A stretch of 5,390 nt of DNA from VBCK01 sp035511515 (lineage in GTDB: Bacteria; Pseudomonadota; Gammaproteobacteria; Burkholderiales; Burkholderiaceae_F). Location of the stretch: contig DATKFG010000098.1 of NCBI GenBank assembly GCA_035511515.1, forward strand, positions 1 through 5,390, in the 5' to 3' direction. How positions within the stretch are numbered: position 1 is the stretch's first letter; every line of letters begins with the position of its first letter. Made by a program: the position numbers and the translations under genes. The notes under the pieces were generated by a model. That model was not told the origin of the DNA and made no database searches. It worked only from the letters and a program-made list of their open reading frames with translations. Below are positions 1 to 5,390 of this stretch, in pieces.

Positions 1-25
1 TCGGCGTTCGCACAGGCACGCCGTA

Positions 26-69
26 TCGCCCCTCGCCCGCGCAGCGGGAGAGGGGAGGGGGTGAGGGCG
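26..69 (-). repeat. Inverted terminal copy 1 of a 44/45-bp GC-rich REP-like repeat
   Basis: This 44-bp sequence is nearly identical to the reverse complement of 5346-5390. The two differ by one substitution and one single-base insertion. It lies 16 bp beyond the pgi stop codon. Relative to the gene it follows, it has the same orientation as copy 2 has relative to waaA. It contains a strong hairpin (29-55) plus a purine-rich arm running to GTGAGGGCG. Short repeats of this character are common between genes in GC-rich proteobacteria (REP-type elements), but the specific family is not identified here. Confidence 0.8.
29..55 (-). terminator. GC-rich hairpin downstream of pgi, possible transcript-end structure
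   Basis: The outer stem pairs 29-34 with 50-55 (6 bp, CCCCTC/GAGGGG). One mismatch (35/49) follows, then an inner stem of 5 bp (36-40 with 44-48) closing a 3-base loop. It would form in the 3' untranslated part of the pgi message. No run of T follows on the minus strand, so it is not a standard intrinsic terminator. It could instead protect the 3' end from exonucleases or act with Rho. The hairpin is plain in the sequence; its function is inferred. Confidence 0.4.
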
Positions 70-73
70 CCCT
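64..73. repeat. 10-bp perfect palindrome AGGGCGCCCT between pgi and the repeat
   Basis: AGGGCGCCCT is self-complementary. It straddles the inner edge of repeat copy 1, 12 bp past the pgi stop codon. The corresponding place in copy 2 does not form it, so it is probably a chance product of the junction. No function is assigned. Confidence 0.4.
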
Positions 74-85
74 TCAAGCCGCCCC

Positions 86-1585
86 TCATTTTTCGCCTTC
101 AATCCTGCGCGCCATCAACTGCTTGCCGATTTCAACGCCCCACTGGTCGAACGCGTTGATGTTCCACACCGCGGCCTGCACGAACGCGCGGTGCTCGTGC
201 AGTGCCAGCAGCGCGCCCAGCGACCGCGCGTCCAGGTGCGCCAGCCGGATCAGCGTACAGGGCCGGTTGCCCGGCGTTGCACGGTGCGGCGGCAGCGCCT
301 CGTCGCCGAGCAGTGCATCGCCCCAGGCGAGCGCATCGGCCTGTGCCAGCGCGAACCGGTTCAGAAGCCGCAGGCGCGGCTCTTCGCTTTGTTCGTGATC
401 GTCGATCATCACGATGTCCAGCGGGACCCAACCCGTGCCCTGGTGCAGGAACTGGAACACGCTGTGCTGCGCATTGGTGCCGACCTCGCCCCATACGACC
501 GGCGCCGTGTCGATCGAAAGCGCGGCTCCCTCGCGATCGACCCGCTTGCCCAGGCTTTCCATTTCGAGCTGCTGCAGATAGGCCGGCAGGCGCCGCAGAC
601 GGTGCGCGTAGGCGACCACGGCGCGCGTGTCCACGTCCCAGAAGTTCACGTACCACACGCCCAGCATGGCCAGCAGCACGGGCAGGTTCGCCTCCAGGGG
701 CGCCTGGGCGAAATGCGCGTCCATCGTGGCCGCACCCAGCAGCAGCTCCTGGAAGGCGGATCGTCCATGGGCGATCGCGATCGGCAGCCCGCACGCCGAC
801 CACAACGAGTAGCGGCCGCCGACCCAATCGGGAAACGTGAAAACGCGCTCGGGTTTGATGCCCAGCGCGCTCGCGCGGTCCGGGTAGCTGGTGACCGCCG
901 CCAGGTGAGATGTCGGGTCGACCCCGGGGGCGCGCTGCTCGAACCAGCGCAGCGCGGCCTGCAGATTCTCGACCGTTTCGAGCGTCGTAAAGCTCTTCGA
1001 GGTCGCCAGCAGCAGCGTCGTGTGCGGGTTGGCGCCGGCCAGCGTGTCGAAAAGGTCGGCCGGATCCAGGTTGGCAGCGAACCGCACGCTCGGCCGGCCC
1101 GACGGACCGAGCGCCTCGGTCACCAGGCGCGGCCCCAGGTTCGAGCCGCCGATGCCGATGCACACCACGGTTTGAAGCGGCAGGCCGGCGGCTCCGGTCA
1201 CGCCGCCGGCGCGCAGCTGCTCGGCAAAATCGAGGAAGCGCTCGCGCTCGGACTTGAGCCTGGCGGCCCAGGCCGCATCGCGTGGGGGCACGCGCAACGC
1301 CACGTGCCAGGCGGGGCGCGCTTCGGTCACGTTGACCGCGGCCCCGGCCAGCAGTTCGTCGCGCTGCTGTTCCACGCCGACCGCGCGCGCCAGCGCCACC
1401 AGGGCCCGCAGCGTGCCACTGTCGATCCGGTTGCGCGACAGGTCGACGCGAAGCGAAGCCGCTTCGAACGAGAATCGCTGCGCCCGCTGCGGGTCGTCGT
1501 CGAACAGCTCCGCGATGCGGATCGGCTCCAGCGCACGGTGCCGCTGTTCGAGCGCGTGCCACTCGGGCAGATTGGTTAGATTCAT
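86..1585 (-). CDS. pgi: Glucose-6-phosphate isomerase (phosphoglucose isomerase)
   Basis: This cytoplasmic enzyme of glycolysis and gluconeogenesis reversibly converts glucose-6-phosphate to fructose-6-phosphate. The 499-residue product carries the family landmarks in order: GIGGSNLGP (residues 144-152), the phosphate-binding segment SKSFTT (196-201), family signature 1 DWVGGRYSLWSACG (253-266, with Arg258), MESLGK (342-347), GTNAQHSVFQFLHQGT (369-384), and signature 2 around NAFDQWGVEIGKQ (477-489). By alignment from memory with E. coli Pgi, the catalytic residues are Glu343, His374 and Lys488; the 31-residue Glu-His spacing matches. It is about 50 residues shorter than the E. coli enzyme, through tighter loops and a missing C-terminal tail, but lacks no core motif, so I do not call it truncated. 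The first glycine motif has Asn149 where E. coli has Asp. The ATG start gives a normal N-terminus, but no clear Shine-Dalgarno precedes it. It is divergent from the mutase gene, 48 bp away. A GC-rich repeat lies directly downstream. Confidence 0.97.
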   Translation of the reverse strand: MNLTNLPEWHALEQRHRALEPIRIAELFDDDPQRAQRFSFEAASLRVDLSRNRIDSGTLRALVALARAVGVEQQRDELLAGAAVNVTEARPAWHVALRVPPRDAAWAARLKSERERFLDFAEQLRAGGVTGAAGLPLQTVVCIGIGGSNLGPRLVTEALGPSGRPSVRFAANLDPADLFDTLAGANPHTTLLLATSKSFTTLETVENLQAALRWFEQRAPGVDPTSHLAAVTSYPDRASALGIKPERVFTFPDWVGGRYSLWSACGLPIAIAHGRSAFQELLLGAATMDAHFAQAPLEANLPVLLAMLGVWYVNFWDVDTRAVVAYAHRLRRLPAYLQQLEMESLGKRVDREGAALSIDTAPVVWGEVGTNAQHSVFQFLHQGTGWVPLDIVMIDDHEQSEEPRLRLLNRFALAQADALAWGDALLGDEALPPHRATPGNRPCTLIRLAHLDARSLGALLALHEHRAFVQAAVWNINAFDQWGVEIGKQLMARRIEGEK

Positions 1586-1617
1586 CGGGGCCAGGCCCGC
1601 GCGTCGAACGGGGGCTT

Positions 1618-1626
1618 TGTTAGACT
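1618..1626 (+). promoter_or_regulatory. Possible extended -10 promoter element for the mutase-waaC-waaA cluster
   Basis: The bases TGTTAGACT fit an extended -10 pattern (TGn followed by a hexamer matching 4 of 6 consensus positions). There is no convincing -35 at the right distance. Transcription would begin about 7 bases downstream, next to the ATG at 1634, so the message could be leaderless or nearly so. It is the only AT-richer patch upstream of the operon. This is inference from consensus matching only. Confidence 0.25.
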
Positions 1627-1628
1627 GG

Positions 1629-1658
1629 ATTTTATGACCCTATCGATCGATCCGTCGA
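1629..1658 (-). promoter_or_regulatory. Possible sigma-70-type promoter for pgi
   Basis: Read on the minus strand, TCGACG (1658-1653, 4 of 6 matches to the -35 consensus) and TAAAAT (1634-1629, 5 of 6 matches to the -10 consensus) are separated by 18 bases. Transcription would start near 1622, giving a leader of about 37 bases before the pgi ATG at 1585. The -10 overlaps the A of the mutase start codon and the -35 lies within its first codons. It is supported only by similarity to consensus. Confidence 0.3.
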
Positions 1659-3019
1659 TCTTCAAGGCATACGACGTGCGCGGCGTGGTTGATCGCTCGC
1701 TGACGCGCGATGCGGCACGCGCGATCGGCGCGGCGCTGGGGTCGGAGGCGCGCACGCTGGCGGTGCGCGAGATCGCGGTCGGCCGCGATGGCAGGCTGTC
1801 GGGGCCGGCGCTGCGCGATGCGCTGATCGAGGGGATACGGTCCACCGGCTGCGCCGCGGTTGACGTCGGGATGGTGGCCACGCCGATGCTGTATTTCGCC
1901 ACCCACCACCTGGGAACCGGCTCCGGCGTGTCGATCACCGGCAGCCACAACCCTCCCGAATACAACGGGATGAAACTGATGCTGGCCGGCCAGGCGATGT
2001 ATGGCGAGGGCCTGCAGGCGCTGCGGGCGCGCATCGAACGGGGCGACCTGGTCCGCGCCAGCGCGCCGGGGCCGCTGCGCGCGGCCGACATCACCGAGGC
2101 ATACCTGGCGCGCATCACCGGCGACGTGAAGCTGGCGCGCCCGCTGCACATTGCGATCGACTGCGGCAACGGGGTGGCCGGTGCGATTGCGCCGCGCCTG
2201 TACCGCGCGCTGGGCTGCCGCGTGACCGAGCTGTTCTGCGAAGTCGACGGCACCTTCCCGAACCACCACCCGGACCCGGCGCACCCGGAGAACCTGCAGG
2301 ACCTGATGGCCTGTCTGCGCCAGACCGATGCCGAGCTGGGGCTCGCGTTCGACGGTGACGGTGACCGGCTCGGCGTGGTGACCAAGGATGGCCGGATCAT
2401 CTACCCGGACCGGCAGATGATGCTGTTCATCCCGGACGTGCTGCGAAGACACCCGGGCGGCGAGATCATCTTCGATGTGAAGTGCTCGCGTCACCTGGCG
2501 CCCTGGATTCGCCGCCACGGAGGCCGCCCGACGATGTGGCGCACGGGACACTCGCTGATCAAGGCCAAGCTCAGGGAAACCGGGGCCCCGTTCGCGGGGG
2601 AAATGAGCGGTCACCTTTTTTTCAGCGACCGCTGGTACGGCTTCGACGACGCCTTGTACGCGGGCGCCCGCCTGCTCGAAATCGTCGGCCGCGACTCCGA
2701 CCCTTCGGCGGTCCTGAACGCCTTGCCCGACGCAGTCTGCACGCCCGAGCTTCATCTGAAAACGGCGGAGGCCGAAAATTTCGCGCTGGTCGAACGGCTG
2801 CGCTCGCGGGCGCGCTTCGACGGTGCGCGCGAAGTGATCATGATCGACGGTGTCAGGGTCGAATATCCGGACGGCTTCGGGCTGGCGCGGCCGTCCAACA
2901 CGACGCCGGTGGTGGTGCTGCGCTTCGAGGCCGACGACCCGCAGGCGCTGGCCCGGATCCAAGCCGATTTTCGCCGCGCGATCCTGGAGGTACAGCCGGG
3001 CGCTCAGCTGCCCTTTTAG
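1634..3019 (+). CDS. Phosphomannomutase/phosphoglucomutase (AlgC/ManB type)
   Basis: This is an alpha-D-phosphohexomutase, which moves the phosphate between C6 and C1 of glucose or mannose through a phosphoserine intermediate. It would supply glucose-1-P and/or mannose-1-P for nucleotide sugars used in LPS and exopolysaccharide. The 461-residue length is close to Pseudomonas AlgC. All four active-site elements are visible: the phosphoserine loop TGSHNP (Ser104; residues 102-107), the metal-binding loop DGDGDR (Asp240, Asp242, Asp244), the sugar-binding loop GEMSGH (322-327), and the phosphate-binding RPSNTTP (419-425). The N-terminal IFKAYDVRG (residues 9-17) is also typical. No other ATG, GTG or TTG codon lies between this ATG and that motif, so the start is well fixed, although only a weak GGA precedes it. 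The GEMSGH loop fits dual PMM/PGM activity, but sequence alone cannot fix substrate preference; manB, pgm or algC would all be defensible names. It is the first gene of a tight cluster with waaC and waaA, and divergent from pgi. Confidence 0.95.
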   Translation: MTLSIDPSIFKAYDVRGVVDRSLTRDAARAIGAALGSEARTLAVREIAVGRDGRLSGPALRDALIEGIRSTGCAAVDVGMVATPMLYFATHHLGTGSGVSITGSHNPPEYNGMKLMLAGQAMYGEGLQALRARIERGDLVRASAPGPLRAADITEAYLARITGDVKLARPLHIAIDCGNGVAGAIAPRLYRALGCRVTELFCEVDGTFPNHHPDPAHPENLQDLMACLRQTDAELGLAFDGDGDRLGVVTKDGRIIYPDRQMMLFIPDVLRRHPGGEIIFDVKCSRHLAPWIRRHGGRPTMWRTGHSLIKAKLRETGAPFAGEMSGHLFFSDRWYGFDDALYAGARLLEIVGRDSDPSAVLNALPDAVCTPELHLKTAEAENFALVERLRSRARFDGAREVIMIDGVRVEYPDGFGLARPSNTTPVVVLRFEADDPQALARIQADFRRAILEVQPGAQLPF

Positions 3020-3032
3020 CGGACTTCGACGC

Positions 3033-4019
3033 GTGCGCGTGCTGATCGTCAAGACCTCGTCGATGGGCGACGTGGTGCACGCATTGCCGGCCGTGTCGGA
3101 CCTGGCAAAGCGCTTTCCCGGCGCCACCATCGACTGGGTCGTCGAAGAGCAGTTTGCCGAAATTCCGAGGCTGCACGGGAAGGTGGCCCGCGTGATCCCG
3201 ATTGCGCTGCGGCGCTGGCGCGGCCAGCTTTACCTGCCTTCGACCTGGAGGCAGATCCGGGCCGCCCGCCGGATGCTGCGGGAACGTCGCTACGAGCGGA
3301 TCCTGGACCTGCAGGGGCTGGTGAAGAGCGCCTGTGTGGCGCGCTGGGCTCACGCCCCGATCGCCGGCCCGTGCGGGCGCAGCGCCCGCGAGCGCGCCGC
3401 GTCCTGGTTCTACGACCAGCGCATCAGCGTCGATCCGAGCCTGCACGCGATCGATCGAAATCGACTGCTGGCGGCCGGCGCCTTCGGATACGCGATTGAC
3501 TCGCCCGTCGATTTTGGCATCCGCGTGCCACGCCTCGCGGCCACGGTGCTGCGGCCGTGGATCGGCGAGCAACGGTTCGCGCTGTTGCTGACCAACGCCA
3601 GCCGCGCGAGCAAGCTGTGGCCCGACGAGAACTGGCTCGCGATCGAGGCCTGGCTGGCCGAACAGGGCCTGGCCAGCGTGCTGGTGTGGGGAAGCGAACG
3701 CGAAAGGGCGGCGACGCTGCGCCGCGCGGCCCGCATGCACGCGGCACGCGTGGCGCCGCCGGCCGGTCTGGAAACGCTGGCGGTCGTGTGCGCCAGGGCA
3801 GCTCTGGTGATCGGGCTGGACACGGGGCTGACCCACTGGGCGGCCGCGGTTGGCGCGCCCACGGTGGGCATTTTCTGCGATTACGATCCGGCGCAGGTCG
3901 GCCTGAAGGCCGATGAGCGCCGGGTCAACCTGGGTGGGGTGGGCGATTCTCCGAGCTCGGAGGACGTGATCGATGCGGCCCGCCACGTGCTGGCGGCCGC
4001 CGCCCTGGCGCCGGGGTAA
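3033..4019 (+). CDS. waaC: Lipopolysaccharide heptosyltransferase I
   Basis: WaaC is a GT-B fold glycosyltransferase (family GT9). It transfers the first L-glycero-D-manno-heptose from ADP-heptose to Kdo of the LPS inner core on the cytoplasmic face of the inner membrane. I place the start at GTG 3033, giving 328 residues (E. coli WaaC is about 319). From there the protein begins MRVLIVKTSSMGDV, matching the E. coli N-terminus almost exactly. The reading frame stays open upstream to 2850, but that part lies inside the mutase gene and has no family character. Visible features are Asp13 in SSMGD (the proposed catalytic base), WVVEEQFAEIP (35-45), IPIALRRWRG (55-64), DLQGLVKSA (92-100), the nucleotide-sugar contact region NASRASKLWP with Lys194, and the C-terminal DTGLTH motif (263-268). 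The gene starts 13 bp after the mutase stop codon and ends 8 bp before waaA, consistent with co-transcription. Only a weak GGA precedes the GTG, so translational coupling is possible. Confidence 0.95.
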   Translation: MRVLIVKTSSMGDVVHALPAVSDLAKRFPGATIDWVVEEQFAEIPRLHGKVARVIPIALRRWRGQLYLPSTWRQIRAARRMLRERRYERILDLQGLVKSACVARWAHAPIAGPCGRSARERAASWFYDQRISVDPSLHAIDRNRLLAAGAFGYAIDSPVDFGIRVPRLAATVLRPWIGEQRFALLLTNASRASKLWPDENWLAIEAWLAEQGLASVLVWGSERERAATLRRAARMHAARVAPPAGLETLAVVCARAALVIGLDTGLTHWAAAVGAPTVGIFCDYDPAQVGLKADERRVNLGGVGDSPSSEDVIDAARHVLAAAALAPG

Positions 4020-4027
4020 GCGCGCGG

Positions 4028-5344
4028 ATGACCGCGCCGATGTCCGCGACGGTTGCGCGCCGGCTGTACACGCTGGGCTGGTACGTCGCGCTGCCTTGGG
4101 TGGCGTTGTACCTGCTGCTGCGAAGCGTGCGCCTGCCGCAGTACCGGCGACACTGGCGCGAGCGCTTTCTCGGCGACGGCCCGCGCCCCGCAGCCAGCGG
4201 CGCGCCCGTGATCTGGCTGCACGCCGTTTCGGTCGGCGAGACACGGGCCGCGCAGCCGCTGATCGAGCATCTGGCCAGAGCCTACCCGGGCGCTCAGTTC
4301 GTGCTGACGCACATGACGCCGACCGGACGGTCGGCGGCACAGCCGGTGCTGGAGGCGCTCCAGGGGCGCCTGACGCAGCGCTACCTGCCGTACGACCTGC
4401 CCGGCGCCGTGCGCGCCTTCCTGTCGCAAGTGCGCCCGGCCATCCTGGTGCTGCTGGAAACCGAGATCTGGCCGAACCTGCAGTTCGAGGCCGGCCGCGC
4501 CGGCGTACCGGTCGTGCTGGTCAATGCGCGCCTGTCGGAGCGGTCGCTGGCGCGCGCGCTGCGCTGGCCCGCATTGATGGTTCCGGCCGCCGCACGCTTG
4601 ACCGCGATCGCGGCGCAGACGGGCGCCGATGCGGCGCGCTGGGCCAGGCTGTACCGGGGGCCGATCCACATTACCGGCAACCTGAAGTTCGATGCGGCCC
4701 CGCCTGAGGCGCTGCTCGAGTCCGGCCGGCAATGGCGCCGGCAGCTGGGCGGCGGCCCGGTCTGGATGTTCGCCAGCACCCGTGAGGGCGAAGAGCGCGC
4801 GATCGTCGAAGCGCTGGCCTCCTTCGCCCTGCGGGCTTCGGAGGTCAAGCCGGCGCTGCTGTTCGTGCCACGCCACCCGCAGCGCTTCGACGAAGTGGCA
4901 CGGCTGCTGTCGCGGCTCGGCCCGGTCGTGCGGCGCGCCCGATTCGCCTCGATGCCGGCCGATTCGCGCGTGCTGCTGGGCGATTCGATGGGGGAGATGC
5001 CGATGTACTACGCGATGTCCGACCTCGCGCTGATCGGCGCAAGCCTCGTGCCGCTGGGCGGACAGAACCTGATCGAGGCGTGCGCTTGCGGCTGCCCGAT
5101 CCTGTTCGGGCCACACATGTTCAATTTCTCGCAGGCCGCCGCCGACGCGCTGGCGTGCGGGGCCGCGTTGCAGGTTGGCGACGCCGCCGAAGCGGTCCAG
5201 GTGATGCTGGAGCTGCAAGCCGACCCGTCGCGGCGCGAGCGTATGTCGCAGGCGGCGCGGGCGTTTGCACAGGCCCACCGCGGCGCCACCGATCGCACCG
5301 TCGAGCTGATCGAGCCGCTGCTGACGGGGAGCGCGGGGAAATGA
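4028..5344 (+). CDS. waaA: 3-deoxy-D-manno-octulosonic acid (Kdo) transferase
   Basis: WaaA (KdtA, family GT30) transfers Kdo from CMP-Kdo to the lipid A precursor, the first step of LPS core assembly; its product is the acceptor for the neighbouring WaaC. The 438-residue protein opens with a hydrophobic stretch (about residues 13-33) that fits the usual N-terminal inner-membrane anchor. Family motifs follow in order: WLHAVSVGET (63-72, with the conserved catalytic Glu71), ETEIWPN (144-150), NARLSERS (166-173), TGNLKFD (216-222), STREGEE (250-256), RHPQRF (282-287), LGDSMGEMPMYY (317-328), and GGQNLIEACACGCP (344-357) followed by GPHMFNF (361-367). A GGGGT at 4013-4017, overlapping the waaC stop, may act as a ribosome binding site 10 bases before the ATG, favouring this start; the next in-frame ATG (4040) has none. 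Whether the enzyme adds one or two Kdo residues cannot be read from the sequence. The gene ends 1 base before the terminal repeat. Confidence 0.96.
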   Translation: MTAPMSATVARRLYTLGWYVALPWVALYLLLRSVRLPQYRRHWRERFLGDGPRPAASGAPVIWLHAVSVGETRAAQPLIEHLARAYPGAQFVLTHMTPTGRSAAQPVLEALQGRLTQRYLPYDLPGAVRAFLSQVRPAILVLLETEIWPNLQFEAGRAGVPVVLVNARLSERSLARALRWPALMVPAAARLTAIAAQTGADAARWARLYRGPIHITGNLKFDAAPPEALLESGRQWRRQLGGGPVWMFASTREGEERAIVEALASFALRASEVKPALLFVPRHPQRFDEVARLLSRLGPVVRRARFASMPADSRVLLGDSMGEMPMYYAMSDLALIGASLVPLGGQNLIEACACGCPILFGPHMFNFSQAAADALACGAALQVGDAAEAVQVMLELQADPSRRERMSQAARAFAQAHRGATDRTVELIEPLLTGSAGK

Positions 5345-5345
5345 C

Positions 5346-5390
5346 CGCCCTCACCCCCGTCCCCTCTGCCGCTGCGCGGGCGAGGGGCGA
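5346..5390 (+). repeat. Inverted terminal copy 2 of the 44/45-bp GC-rich REP-like repeat
   Basis: This 45-bp sequence is the inverted partner of 26-69. It starts 1 base after the waaA stop codon (5342-5344) and runs to the last base of the window, so its outer boundary may not be visible. Against copy 1 it has one extra base in the CACCCCCGTCCCC arm and one substitution that removes a base pair from the inner stem. It is placed 3' of its gene as copy 1 is, which suggests a role at transcript ends or a preferred insertion site. Confidence 0.8.
5361..5387 (+). terminator. GC-rich hairpin downstream of waaA, possible transcript-end structure
   Basis: The outer stem pairs 5361-5366 with 5382-5387 (6 bp). 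Two mismatched positions follow, then a 4-bp inner stem (5369-5372 with 5376-5379) closing a 3-base loop. It is the same structure as 29-55 with one inner pair lost. No T-run is visible before the window ends. It may close the mutase-waaC-waaA transcript or stabilise its 3' end. Confidence 0.35.

Noticed and set aside
191..1579. Plus-strand open frame of about 462 codons antisense to pgi
   Set aside because: Composition dominated by Arg, Gln, Val and Gly with no family motifs. Pgi on the other strand has every catalytic motif.
86..1585. Pgi as a truncated pseudogene because it is about 50 residues shorter than the E. coli enzyme
   Set aside because: All catalytic residues and both family signatures are present, and the shortening is spread over loops and the C-terminal tail, so a short-form functional enzyme is the better reading.
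2850..3032. In-frame upstream extension of waaC to an ATG at 2850, giving a 389-residue protein
   Set aside because: The extra 61 residues lie inside the mutase gene in another frame, are arginine-rich and low in complexity, and do not resemble WaaC. The GTG at 3033 gives the canonical MRVLIVKTSSMGD start.
1640..3130. Long open frame on the minus strand opposite the mutase (about 496 codons)
   Set aside because: It is a shadow frame typical of GC-rich DNA. Its translation is rich in Arg, Ala, Gln and His with no recognisable domain, and the opposite strand holds a complete known enzyme.
2853..4340. Long minus-strand open frame opposite waaC and the start of waaA
   Set aside because: Same reasoning: low-complexity Arg/Ala/Pro composition, and it crosses two well-supported genes.
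3881..5278. Long minus-strand open frame opposite waaA
   Set aside because: Shadow frame; no domain or start signal is visible and waaA is complete on the plus strand.
26..5390. Composite transposon or insertion sequence bounded by the inverted repeats
   Set aside because: No transposase or integrase lies between the repeats, the contents are core housekeeping genes with uniform composition, and no target-site duplication can be seen. A dispersed REP-type repeat is simpler.

Overview
The window is a compact, high-GC chromosomal segment (roughly two-thirds G+C by eye) with four intact genes and almost no spare DNA. The gene set and several protein details suggest a Burkholderiales-type betaproteobacterium: the order phosphomannomutase/phosphoglucomutase - waaC - waaA, the WaaA signatures STREGEE and GGQNLIEAC, and a WaaC that begins MRVLIVKTSSMGD. 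This is a family-level impression, not a species assignment.

Layout. Positions 86-1585 on the minus strand encode glucose-6-phosphate isomerase (pgi). A 48-bp gap separates it from a divergent plus-strand cluster. The cluster holds a bifunctional-type phosphomannomutase/phosphoglucomutase of the AlgC/ManB family (1634-3019), then heptosyltransferase I (waaC, 3033-4019, GTG start), then Kdo transferase (waaA/kdtA, 4028-5344). The plus-strand genes are 13 bp and 8 bp apart, so they look like one operon. No intergenic stretch exceeds 100 bp.

How the genes fit together. Pgi interconverts fructose-6-P and glucose-6-P. The mutase turns glucose-6-P into glucose-1-P, or mannose-6-P into mannose-1-P, for nucleotide-sugar synthesis. 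WaaA attaches Kdo to lipid A precursor and WaaC adds the first heptose to Kdo. The block therefore links central hexose phosphate metabolism to construction of the LPS inner core.

The most notable structure outside the genes is a 44/45-bp near-identical sequence present once at each end of the window, in inverted orientation (26-69 and 5346-5390). Each copy contains a GC-rich hairpin and lies just 3' of a gene, in the same orientation relative to that gene. This looks like a REP-type dispersed repeat, or a hairpin that ends or stabilises transcripts. I see no mobile element, CRISPR array, RNA gene or undescribed enzyme system; the coding content is ordinary housekeeping and LPS core biosynthesis.
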